The notes beneath the pieces were generated by a model. That model made no database searches and was not told the DNA's origin. It was given only the letters and a program-made list of their open reading frames with translations. Shown piece by piece: positions 25,863 to 33,475 of a DNA stretch of 64,000 nucleotides; within the stretch, counting starts at the first letter, position 1, and each line of letters opens with the position of its first letter. Position numbers and translations under genes: made by a program. Origin of the DNA: Methylobacterium radiotolerans JCM 2831 (GTDB lineage: Bacteria; Pseudomonadota; Alphaproteobacteria; Rhizobiales; Beijerinckiaceae); NCBI RefSeq assembly GCF_000019725.1, contig NC_010505.1, forward strand, positions 868,001-932,000, given 5' to 3'.

Positions 25863-26654
25863 TCAGTCGCCGGCCCCGACGAACGCGGCGGCCGCCTCGA
25901 ACTCCGTCCGGCGCGCTTCGAGGCGGGCCTCCGCCTCGGCGTCGCGCCCCCAGACGGCGGCCTGGTAGGTCTCGTCGACATGGGCCGCGGCCCAGGCCTC
26001 GGCCGGCGTCAGACGGCCCTTGAGAACCGCCAGGGCGATCAGCAGGGAGCCGGTCAGCGTCGTGAGCGTGTGCAGGCCCGCCATCTGGAACGGGTCGGTC
26101 ACCGCGTTCACCGCCTCGGAGAGGGCCCGGATCGTGTCGGCCGGCTGCGCGACGTGCATGACGCCCTCGCTCAGGATCACCCGCGCACCGAACGCGTCCC
26201 GCGCCCAGGCGAGGATGGGATCCCAGGCCTCCGCCTGGGCCGCCACGAGGCGCTCCGGGTCGCCGGCGCGGTAGGCCAGGAGATCGGTACCCGCGTAGGC
26301 GCAGAGATCGGCCGCGACCTCGGCCAGGCGGGGCGTCACACCGTCGATCGCCGTGTTGGCGAGCCGGGTCAGGGGCATCCGCGCCGGGTCGATCGCGGTG
26401 TCCTGGGCGCCCCATTCCGCCGCGACACGCTCGGCCAGGATCCGGCTGGGGAGTCTCAGCGGGTTGCGGGCCGGCGTGTTGGCCGGACGTCCGTCCAGGG
26501 TCAGCCGGTACCCGCCCTGGTCCTCGGCGAAGGCGGCCTCGTCGTAGAACCGCCGGGGCAGGGCCGGCTTGGCGTGGCCGCGGGCTGCCCGCACCGGATC
26601 GGGCTTCTCACCGTCGCTCGGCTGCCCGAGCCAGTCTGTCGTCTGATCGCTCAT
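25863..26654 (-). CDS. ATP12-family F1-ATPase assembly chaperone
   Basis: 263 aa. The family body is clear: RRFYDEAAFAEDQGGYRLTL, LDGRPANTPARNPL, the conserved MPLTRLANTAIDG and the C-terminal AHVDETYQAAVWGRDAEAE. ATP12 binds the F1 alpha subunit during ATP synthase assembly in mitochondria; alphaproteobacteria share it. Same strand and 46 bp downstream of the HAD phosphatase; RluC-HAD-ATP12 is a common alphaproteobacterial gene order. Confidence 0.92.
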   Translation of the reverse strand: MSDQTTDWLGQPSDGEKPDPVRAARGHAKPALPRRFYDEAAFAEDQGGYRLTLDGRPANTPARNPLRLPSRILAERVAAEWGAQDTAIDPARMPLTRLANTAIDGVTPRLAEVAADLCAYAGTDLLAYRAGDPERLVAAQAEAWDPILAWARDAFGARVILSEGVMHVAQPADTIRALSEAVNAVTDPFQMAGLHTLTTLTGSLLIALAVLKGRLTPAEAWAAAHVDETYQAAVWGRDAEAEARLEARRTEFEAAAAFVGAGD

Positions 26655-26700
26655 GGAGGCGAGATAGGCGCTTCCGGCCCCGCGCGCGAGCCTCTCGCGA

Positions 26701-27366
26701 TCAGGCGCCCGTCGCGAGCCGCTCCAGAAGCAGCGCCTCCAGCGCCGCGGCGCTCGGAACCACCGTCACGGCCCCGGCCCCGTAGAGCGCGTCCGGAGGA
26801 TGGTAGCCCCAGGCGACCCCGATCGCGGTGGCGCCGGCCGCCACGCCCATGGCGATGTCGAAGGTGGTGTCGCCGACCATCACGGTGGCCTCGGGCTCGC
26901 AGCCGGCCTCGCGGATCGCCTGCTGCAGCATGGTCGGATCCGGCTTCGACGGCGCGTCGTCGGCGCTCTGGGTGGTGGCGAACCAGCCCGCCCAGCCGTG
27001 ATGCGCGATCAGCCGGTCGACACCGCGCCGCGACTTCCCGGTGGCGAGGCCGATCAGCACGTCGGAGCGCCCGCGCAGCCGGGTGAGCAGGTCGGCCATG
27101 CCGGGGAACAGGGGCTCCTCGTGCGCGGGGTCGAGCCGCAGGCGGTTGTAGGCCTGCTTGTAGCTCTCCGAGAGTTCCGCGACCGGGCCGTCCTCGCCGA
27201 CCAGGCGCCGGAAGGCCTGCGGCAGCGACAGGCCGACCACCGACAGGGCCTCCCGCCGCCCCGGCGCCGGCAGACCGTTCTCCGCGAAAGCCACCTCCTG
27301 GGCCGCCACAATCAGGTGCTGGCTGTCGACGAGGGTGCCGTCGACGTCGAAGACGACGAGCCTCAT
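26701..27366 (-). CDS. HAD-superfamily phosphatase (phosphoglycolate phosphatase-like)
   Basis: 221 aa. HAD motif I DVDGT with nucleophile Asp7 and Asp9, motif II TGKSRRG, motif III/IV KPDPTM and MVGDTTFDIAMG are all intact. Sub-family of Gph/PgpB-like small-molecule phosphatases with an alpha-helical cap. Likely cotranscribed with ATP12. Substrate not predictable. Confidence 0.9.
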   Translation of the reverse strand: MRLVVFDVDGTLVDSQHLIVAAQEVAFAENGLPAPGRREALSVVGLSLPQAFRRLVGEDGPVAELSESYKQAYNRLRLDPAHEEPLFPGMADLLTRLRGRSDVLIGLATGKSRRGVDRLIAHHGWAGWFATTQSADDAPSKPDPTMLQQAIREAGCEPEATVMVGDTTFDIAMGVAAGATAIGVAWGYHPPDALYGAGAVTVVPSAAALEALLLERLATGA

Positions 27367-27424
27367 CGCGGCCGGCGCGCCGAGAGCCGCCCCGACGGCG
27401 CGGGTGGGTAGATCCTGGTCTCCG

Positions 27425-27805
27425 TCACGGCTTCCGGCCCGGCTGTGCCGGCGCGGCCGCGGCGGGCTGCCCGCCGGGGACGCGGGTCCGCTCGTAGCCG
27501 AGCCGGCAGCGGATCAGGAAGCGCCGGCGCTTGCCGCCGCGCAACCCGCGCTGGTGCGAGGCGCGGTTGCAGGCCGCGTAGGAGCGCCGCCGGCGCTCCG
27601 CGCGGGCATTGTTGGCCGTCCGCGGGGCGGCCTGCGCGGGCGCCGCGCCCGGTGCGGGCGAGGCGGCCGGATGCGGGGCCGCCGTCTCGGGCGGGTGAGT
27701 GCCGTTCGCCGCCGGCGCCGCCTTGGTCGTCTCGCCCGGTGCGGCATGCGCGATCGGCCCGGTGAGGCACAGGGCGGCGAGGCAGGCCAGCATCGCGAGC
27801 TTCAT
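27425..27805 (-). CDS. Small secreted protein with a PsiF-like repeat
   Basis: 126 aa with a Sec signal peptide (LAMLACLAALCLTGPIAHA). After an Ala/Pro-rich linker (30-70) one motif is visible, CNRASHQRGLRGGKRRRF...C, which fits the PsiF repeat pattern CNxxAxxxxLxGxxRxxFxxxC known from phosphate-starvation proteins. The match is by eye on one repeat only. A C-terminal Pro/Ala tail follows. Located in the minus-strand block upstream of the HAD gene by 58 bp. Confidence 0.55.
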   Translation of the reverse strand: MKLAMLACLAALCLTGPIAHAAPGETTKAAPAANGTHPPETAAPHPAASPAPGAAPAQAAPRTANNARAERRRRSYAACNRASHQRGLRGGKRRRFLIRCRLGYERTRVPGGQPAAAAPAQPGRKP

Positions 27806-28003
27806 GTGTCAGGGTCTCGAACCGCCGGGAAAACGCCCCGCGGCGGATCGGCGGGGCGCGGGGCAGCATATGAGGCGGCGCGGCCGGTTGCCAAGGCATG
27901 CGTCACGCGGGACGCCCGGATCGCGCCCCGGTTTCACAAACATGCCGCGGCGCGGCAGGGCGCGCGGGACGGTTATTGCGGTGACGAAAAAGGTGATCCG
28001 GTG

Positions 28004-28717
28004 ATGAACCTCGTCCTGCTGCCCGGCTTCATGACCGATACCGACCTCTGGTCGGACATCGTCGCGCGTCTCGCCGAGGTCGGCCCGATCGCGCACGGCG
28101 ACCTCGCGCGGGACGCCGCCATCGCCGACATGGCGCGCCGCGTCGCCGCGGAGGCGCCCGCGCGCTTCGGGCTCGTCGGCTTCTCCATGGGCGGCTACGT
28201 CGCCCGGGCGGTCGCCCGGCTCGTGCCGGACCGGGTGGAGGCGCTCGTCCTCGTCGCCACCTCGTCGCGCGCCGACACGCTCGCCCAGGCGCGCCGGAAG
28301 GCCGCCGCCGTCGCCCATATCCGCCAGCAGGGCTACCGGGGCCTCAGCCGCGCGGCGATCGTCCAGTCGGTGCACCCGGACCGGGCCGGCGACGGCGCGC
28401 TCCTGACACGGATCCGGCAGATGGGCGACCGGCTCGGCGGGGAGGTCTTCCTGCGCCAGGCCGGGCAGGCGCGGGACTCCGACCGCGACCGCCTCGGCGC
28501 GATCGGATGCCCGACCCTGGTCGTGGCGGCGGCCCAGGACGCCCTGCGGAGCCTCGACGAGGCGCGGGAGCTCCGGGACGGCATCCCGGGCGCGACCCTG
28601 ACGGTGATCGACGGGTCGGGCCACATGCTGCCGCTCGAAGCCCCCGACGCCCTGGCGGACGCGATCGTGCCCTGGCTGCAGGCTCAGGCCTCCGGGGCTT
28701 CGACGATCGGGTCGTAG
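28004..28717 (+). CDS. Alpha/beta-fold hydrolase
   Basis: 237 aa. Nucleophile Ser61 in GFSMGG, an acid in AAQDALRS and the histidine in DGSGHMLPLEAP form the usual triad. No signal peptide. Closest style is that of small cytosolic esterases/enol-lactonases; substrate unknown. The ATG at 28004 has AGGTGA upstream. Its last 34 bp overlap the 3' end of the opposite-strand pseudouridine synthase gene. Confidence 0.85.
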   Translation: MNLVLLPGFMTDTDLWSDIVARLAEVGPIAHGDLARDAAIADMARRVAAEAPARFGLVGFSMGGYVARAVARLVPDRVEALVLVATSSRADTLAQARRKAAAVAHIRQQGYRGLSRAAIVQSVHPDRAGDGALLTRIRQMGDRLGGEVFLRQAGQARDSDRDRLGAIGCPTLVVAAAQDALRSLDEARELRDGIPGATLTVIDGSGHMLPLEAPDALADAIVPWLQAQASGASTIGS

Positions 28718-30099
28718 CGGGCGGCGTCGAAGCCCAGGAGGTTCCAGCTCTGGGCCATGTGGGGCGGGAGCGGCGCGCTCACGTCCACCGGCTTGCCGGT
28801 GCGCGGATGCGGGATGACGATCCGCCGGGCGAGCAGGTGGAGGCGGTTCTGGATTCCGCCCGGCAGCTCCCAGTTCTCCACCGAGAAGTATTTCGGGTCG
28901 CCCACGATCGGGTGGCCGATATGGGCCGCGTGGGCGCGCAGCTGGTGCGTGCGGCCGGTGACCGGCTTGAACGACAGCCAGGACAGCTTCTGGGCGGCCT
29001 GATCGACCATCGCGTAGTAGGTCAGCGCGTGGCTCGCACCCTCGTCGCCGTGCTTGGCGACCCGCATCCGCGCGTCGGCGTCCGTGGGTTCCTCCTTGGC
29101 GAGGTAGGTCGAGACGCGCCCCTGCCGCACCCGGGGAACGCCCGCGGTGAGCGCCCAGTAGATCTTCCGCGCCGCCCGGGACCGGAAGCTCTTGGCCAGC
29201 GTCGCGGCGGCGAGTCGGGTCTTGGCGATGATCAGGCAGCCGGCCGTATCCTTGTCCAGCCGGTGGACGAGGCGCGGCTTCTGGCCGTCCGGACCCGTGA
29301 GGGCGGCGAGCAGGCCGTCCACGTGGCGGACCGTCCCCGAACCGCCCTGGACCGCGAGGCCGAAGGGCTTGTTGAGGATCATCATGTCGGCGTCCTCGTA
29401 GAGGATCAGCGACCGGATGAACGCCGCGTCGTCCTGCTCGCGGGCGGCGCTGCGCGGCCGCTCGGTAGGCTGGTCCAGGCGCAGCGGCGGCACGCGCACG
29501 CTCATGCCCGGCTCCAGCCGGTCGTTCGGCTTGGCGCGCTTGCCGTCGACCCGCAATTCGCCCTTGCGCACGATGGTCTGCACGCGGGTGAAGGGCAGGA
29601 GCGGGAAGCGGGCGGTGAGGAAGCGGTCGATCCGCATCCCGGCCTCGTCCGGCTCGACCGTCAGGGTCTGCACGCCGGAGGCGAGGGTCGCGGAGGCGGC
29701 GGCGCGCTGCTCGCGCCGGGTCGGACCGGGCGCGGGGGCGGCGGCAAGGGCGGGGGAGGGGGCCGCCGAGCGCCTGGCCGGAGGCCGGCTGCCGGGCTTG
29801 GCCGCGGCGGCGTCCCGCGGTGCGTCGTCGCGCGGTGCGGCGGCGTCGCGGCGCGGCTTCGGGGGCCGGGCCGGCGCGGAGACCGCAGCGCCCTGCGATC
29901 CCCAGGGATCGCGGGTGCCGGCATCCTCGCCGCGGTTGCGGGCCGCGCGCTCGGCGGCGTCGCGGGCGCTGGTGCGCGGGCCCGTGCGGGCGCGGCCGTC
30001 GGCCTGGGCCTTGCCGCCCCTGAACTTGCCCGCATCGAACTTGCCGGCCTGGGGCTTGCGCCCCTTCGGCCCGCCGCTTCTGGGAGGTCGTGTCGTCAT
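28684..30099 (-). CDS. RluC/RluD-type 23S rRNA pseudouridine synthase with long basic N-terminal extension
   Basis: 471 aa from ATG 30099. Residues 1 to about 140 are low-complexity and basic (Arg/Ala/Pro/Lys repeats such as AGKFDAGKFRGGKAQ), then an S4 domain (about 150-205, MRIDRFLTARFPLLPF) and the catalytic domain with HRLDKDT and Asp282. The usual RluC is about 320 aa, so the extension is extra; similar tails are common in Methylobacterium. An upstream ATG at 30147 has no ribosome site. The RluC-HAD-ATP12 order is interrupted here by the opposite-strand hydrolase. Confidence 0.88.
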   Translation of the reverse strand: MTTRPPRSGGPKGRKPQAGKFDAGKFRGGKAQADGRARTGPRTSARDAAERAARNRGEDAGTRDPWGSQGAAVSAPARPPKPRRDAAAPRDDAPRDAAAAKPGSRPPARRSAAPSPALAAAPAPGPTRREQRAAASATLASGVQTLTVEPDEAGMRIDRFLTARFPLLPFTRVQTIVRKGELRVDGKRAKPNDRLEPGMSVRVPPLRLDQPTERPRSAAREQDDAAFIRSLILYEDADMMILNKPFGLAVQGGSGTVRHVDGLLAALTGPDGQKPRLVHRLDKDTAGCLIIAKTRLAAATLAKSFRSRAARKIYWALTAGVPRVRQGRVSTYLAKEEPTDADARMRVAKHGDEGASHALTYYAMVDQAAQKLSWLSFKPVTGRTHQLRAHAAHIGHPIVGDPKYFSVENWELPGGIQNRLHLLARRIVIPHPRTGKPVDVSAPLPPHMAQSWNLLGFDAARYDPIVEAPEA

Positions 30100-30241
30100 G
30101 CTTCCGCCGGCACCCGTCTTCGCGTCGGACGGAGCGTCCAAGCGCATGGGCCGCGGCGTCGCGGACGTCCGGACCGATGGGATTGCCCGGCTGTAGCATC
30201 GCCCGCGCCGAGCGGCAAAGGCGGTGGGCCGGCTCGGTCCG

Positions 30242-30709
30242 TCAGGGCTCCGCGTCCCACGCGTCGCGGAGCCGGGCCTTCAGGCCTGCGGGGAAGAGAT
30301 CCGGACCGCCCGGGACGTCGAGCCCGTCCAGATCGCACCACCGGGCCACGCAGGCGGTGCCGGAATCCTCGTGGAAGACGAAGCGCTCCGGCCCGTCGAA
30401 CAGCCCCGGCGGCAGGGCGACGGGGAACAGGAACAGCACCTCGTGCCCGACCTGCCCCTCGTGCGTGAAGATGTTCTCCATGACGCGGGGGCCGCCGAGC
30501 ACCGAGACGGTGACGCCGAGTTCCTCCCGGAACTCCCGGATCAGGGCGTCCTCGACCCGCTCGCCGAAGGCGACGCTGCCGCCGAGGGGCCGGACGCCTT
30601 TCAGGCGCCCGTCATCCGCGCGGACCTCCGCCACGAGCAGGCTGTTGCCGCGCCGGGGCAGGCCCAGCGCCTTCACGCGAATCTCCGCAGGGGGCCGCCA
30701 GACCGTCAT
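30242..30709 (-). CDS. Nudix hydrolase
   Basis: 155 aa with a full Nudix box G-x5-E-x7-REUxEExGU read as GGSVAFGERVEDALIREF then REELGV (about residues 43-65). Acts on nucleoside diphosphate-type substrates; unknown which. Start ATG 30709. It diverges from the cobalamin riboswitch promoter by about 85 bp. Confidence 0.88.
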   Translation of the reverse strand: MTVWRPPAEIRVKALGLPRRGNSLLVAEVRADDGRLKGVRPLGGSVAFGERVEDALIREFREELGVTVSVLGGPRVMENIFTHEGQVGHEVLFLFPVALPPGLFDGPERFVFHEDSGTACVARWCDLDGLDVPGGPDLFPAGLKARLRDAWDAEP

Positions 30710-30793
30710 CCCGCACCGGCTAGCCCGTCGTCGGCGAGGCCGCAACGGCTCGGTGCCCCGCGCGCCGATCCACGGCAACAAACGGACACGCGG

Positions 30794-30822
30794 TTGACGC
30801 CCGGGCCCGCTACGGCCAAGCT
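30794..30822 (+). promoter_or_regulatory. Sigma-70-type promoter for the riboswitch leader
   Basis: TTGACG at 30794-30799, 17-base spacer, CAAGCT at 30817-30822. The -10 is weak, but the predicted start near 30829 coincides with the first base of the aptamer P1 stem. Confidence 0.5.
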
Positions 30823-30828
30823 GTGCTC

Positions 30829-30992
30829 GACGGTTCCCCTCGGGGATCAAAAGGGAACGCGGTGAGGGGTTCGCCCCGAAGCCGCGGCTGCCCCCGCAAC
30901 TGTGAGCGGCGAGCCCTTCACCACCACGTCACTGGGTCACCCCGGGAAGACGGTGCGAGGGCGGCGACCCGCGAGCCAGGAGACCTGCCGTC
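30829..30992 (+). promoter_or_regulatory. Cobalamin (AdoCbl) riboswitch aptamer
   Basis: A canonical B12 element. P1 closes with GACGG (30829-30833) and CCGTC (30988-30992). The core GCCGCGGCTGCCCCCGCAAC at 30881 onward with TGTGAGCGG, the CACTGGG segment, GGGAAGACGGTG and the B12 box GAGCCAGGAGACCTGCC (30973-30989) are all in order. Riboswitches of this class repress downstream genes when adenosylcobalamin is abundant. The next gene is the TonB receptor at 31292, about 300 bp on, so control of that receptor and the coupled PepSY gene is expected. Confidence 0.95.
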
Positions 30993-31030
30993 AGCCGTGG
31001 TCACACGCGAAACGCGCCGGGCGGGGTGTC

Positions 31031-31055
31031 CTGGCGGGTGTCGAGGCGCCGCCAG
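31031..31055 (+). promoter_or_regulatory. Hairpin downstream of the aptamer, possible expression platform
   Basis: CTGGCGG (31031-31037) and CCGCCAG (31049-31055) pair perfectly around an 11-base loop, 39 bp past the aptamer. No U-run follows, so it could be a Rho-independent terminator without tail, or part of a translational platform. Position makes it the nearest candidate. Confidence 0.3.
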
Positions 31056-31220
31056 TCCCGAGGGGAGGCGGTCGCCGAGGCCTCGTTCGCGGTGACGTGC
31101 CACAGCAAGCGCGCCCGCGACGCCGTTTCCCATGCCCGTCTCCGCCGCCTCGAGACCCTCGAGCCCTGTCCCGGGACGCCGTCGCGCGCCCGCACAGGCT
31201 GAGCCATCCGGACGGCCGAC

Positions 31221-31243
31221 GCGTTGTAATGTTATTACAATGC
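31221..31243 (+). promoter_or_regulatory. AT-rich palindrome before the TonB receptor
   Basis: TTGTAAT-GTT-ATTACAA (31224-31240) is a perfect 7-bp inverted repeat, extended to 9 of 10 pairs by GC/GC outside it. It is the only AT-rich patch in the 300-bp leader. TACAAT at 31236-31241 matches 5 of 6 bases of a -10 element, so a second promoter with an overlapping operator is likely. The core TGTTAT-TACA resembles Zur or Fur-type operators of alphaproteobacteria, but the regulator is not proven. Confidence 0.55.
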
Positions 31244-31291
31244 GTGTACGACGCGGGGGCCGGCGCGCGCCGTGCACGGACCGCTTCTCCC

Positions 31292-33475
31292 ATGTCATTC
31301 TCGACCTATCGCTCCCGCCTCGGCGGGCGGGCCCCGCTCTGCGGCGTTCTCCTCGCGCTCCTCGCCGGCCCGACCGCCGCCCAGGAGGCGGTCACCCTGG
31401 ATGAGCTGTCCGTCGCGGGCGCGGGCGGCGACCCGAGCCGCCTCCCGCCGAACGGCCTCAACCTGCGCACGCCCGACCGGACCGCGAGTCGCCTCGGCCT
31501 GACGCCGCTGGAGACGCCGGCCAGCCTCGACATCGTGTCGGGCGAGACCGCGCGGCTCCGCGGACAGGATACGATCGCCGAGGCCGTGACCCAGGACGCG
31601 ACCGGCATCACCACCATCGCGGCGCCCGGCAACGGCAACGGCGCGTTCACGTCCCGCGGCTTCGCCGGGCCGAACTCGATCCAGCAGCTCTACGACGGCA
31701 CGCGCTTCTACGTCGGCGCCAACACCGTGACCTTCCCGTTCGACACGTGGAACGTCGAGCGGATCGAGGTGCTGCGCGGGCCGTCCTCGGTGCTCTACGG
31801 CGACGGCGCCATCGGCGGCGTCATCAACGTGGTGCCCAAGAAGCCGGTCTTCGTGCCGGTCAACGCCGCCCGCGCAGTCATCGGCACCGACGGGGTCGCG
31901 CGCCTCGCCCTCGACTCCGGCGGCCCGCTGGGCCAGGCGGAGTACGGGGACACCTTCGCGTACCGCCTCAACGTCAGCGGCAACCGCGCCGACGGCTGGA
32001 TCCGGCCGGAGGGCGATTTCCGCAACCTCGCGGTCTCCGCCGCCCTGCTGTTCCGGCCGAGCGCCGACCTCGCGTTCACGCTGAGCCACGATCTCGGCTA
32101 CCAGGAGCCCGCCCGCTACTGGGGCACGCCGCTCGTCGCGGGACGGATCCCGGACCTCATACGGTTCAACAACTACAACGTCCGCGACGCGAAGATCACC
32201 TGGGCCGACAACTGGACCCAGCTCAAGACCGAGTGGTCCCCCTCGGCCGACATCACGATCCGCAACACCGCTTACCGGCTCACCAGCCGGCGCCACTGGC
32301 TCGACGTCGAGCAGTACAGCTACAACCGCGGCACCGGGCTCGTGGACCGGGGCGACTACCTGGAGATCTACCACAGCCAGGAGCAGGTCGGAGACCGCCT
32401 CGACGCGACGTTCCGCGGGAGCCTGTTCGGGCTGCCGAACCAGTTCGTGGCCGGGTTCGACGTGAACCACATCGATTTCCGCCACACCAACAACTTCTAC
32501 TTCGACCAGACCACCAGCGTGCCGCTCACCGGCTACGATCCGGGCCTGTTCCCGCAGAACGGGCGGGCCCGTCCGGCCTACGCCACGCAGACGAGCCAGG
32601 CCTCGGTCTTCGCCGAGGACCGGCTGATCCTGTCGGACAAGCTCTCGTTCCTCACCGGCGTGCGCCTCGACGTGCCGACGCTCAATCGGGAAGACCTGCA
32701 GACGGGATCGCGGTTCGAGAGGACCTACCGGGCGCTCGGCTACCGGTTCGGCCTCGTCTACAACCCGACGCCGGACAGCGCGCTCTACGCCCAGTACAGC
32801 TTCGCCACCGACCCGGTGAACAGCCTGATCACGCTGTCGCAGTCGCTGGCCGGCTTCAAGCTCGCGACCGGCGATCAGGTCGAGATCGGCGCCAAGGGTC
32901 TGGCCTTCGACGGCGCCCTGGAATGGACCGTCGCGGGCTACCGGATCGTCAAGGACAACCTGATCTCGGCGATCCCCGGACAGCCGACGCTCTCGACGCA
33001 GGTCGGGAGCCAGTCCTCGCAGGGTTTCGAGCTGGCGCTCGGCTGGCGCTTCGCGCCGGGCTGGCGCCTCGACGGCAACCTCGCGCTCCTGCACGCGCAG
33101 TACGACCGGTTCGACCAGACGGTGAACGGCGCCACGGTCTCGTATGCCGGCAACCAGCCGATCGACGTGCCGGAGCGCGTGGCCAACCTCTGGCTGACCT
33201 GGGACGTCACCCGCGACTGGACCGCGCGGGTCGGGCTGCAGAACGTCGGGCAGGTCTACAGCGACTTCGGCAACACGGCGCGGCGCCCGGCTTACAACCT
33301 CGTCAACGCGGTCCTGGACCATCAGGTGACGGCGGATTCGCGCCTGTCCGTGCGGGTCTACAACCTGCTCGACAAGGTCTACGCGATCTCGGGCAACGCG
33401 GTGAACGGGGTCGGCACCAACTGGCTGCTCGGGCGCCCGCGCTCGGTCGAGGTCGCCTACACGGTGACGTGGTGA
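31292..33475 (+). CDS. TonB-dependent receptor, siderophore-receptor type, under a B12 riboswitch
   Basis: 727-aa outer-membrane receptor. Signal peptide at the start (hydrophobic GVLLALLAGPTAAQEA), TonB-box-like VTLDELSVAG just after cleavage, plug domain with the siderophore-receptor pattern ATGITTIAAPGNGNG ... SRGFAG and VERIEVLRGPSSVLYGDGAIGG, then a 22-strand barrel ending in the aromatic VAYTVTW. By sequence style it is a ferric-siderophore receptor, yet its leader is a cobalamin riboswitch, so the cargo may be a cobamide, cobalt chelate or another metal chelate. ATG 31292 is chosen as the start of the signal peptide. The next gene begins inside its stop codon (GTGA). Confidence 0.93.
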   Translation: MSFSTYRSRLGGRAPLCGVLLALLAGPTAAQEAVTLDELSVAGAGGDPSRLPPNGLNLRTPDRTASRLGLTPLETPASLDIVSGETARLRGQDTIAEAVTQDATGITTIAAPGNGNGAFTSRGFAGPNSIQQLYDGTRFYVGANTVTFPFDTWNVERIEVLRGPSSVLYGDGAIGGVINVVPKKPVFVPVNAARAVIGTDGVARLALDSGGPLGQAEYGDTFAYRLNVSGNRADGWIRPEGDFRNLAVSAALLFRPSADLAFTLSHDLGYQEPARYWGTPLVAGRIPDLIRFNNYNVRDAKITWADNWTQLKTEWSPSADITIRNTAYRLTSRRHWLDVEQYSYNRGTGLVDRGDYLEIYHSQEQVGDRLDATFRGSLFGLPNQFVAGFDVNHIDFRHTNNFYFDQTTSVPLTGYDPGLFPQNGRARPAYATQTSQASVFAEDRLILSDKLSFLTGVRLDVPTLNREDLQTGSRFERTYRALGYRFGLVYNPTPDSALYAQYSFATDPVNSLITLSQSLAGFKLATGDQVEIGAKGLAFDGALEWTVAGYRIVKDNLISAIPGQPTLSTQVGSQSSQGFELALGWRFAPGWRLDGNLALLHAQYDRFDQTVNGATVSYAGNQPIDVPERVANLWLTWDVTRDWTARVGLQNVGQVYSDFGNTARRPAYNLVNAVLDHQVTADSRLSVRVYNLLDKVYAISGNAVNGVGTNWLLGRPRSVEVAYTVTW

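Noticed and set aside
30902..31291. Protein extension of the TonB receptor into the riboswitch leader
   Set aside because: The frame happens to stay open, but the aptamer structure and the signal peptide at 31292 show the start.
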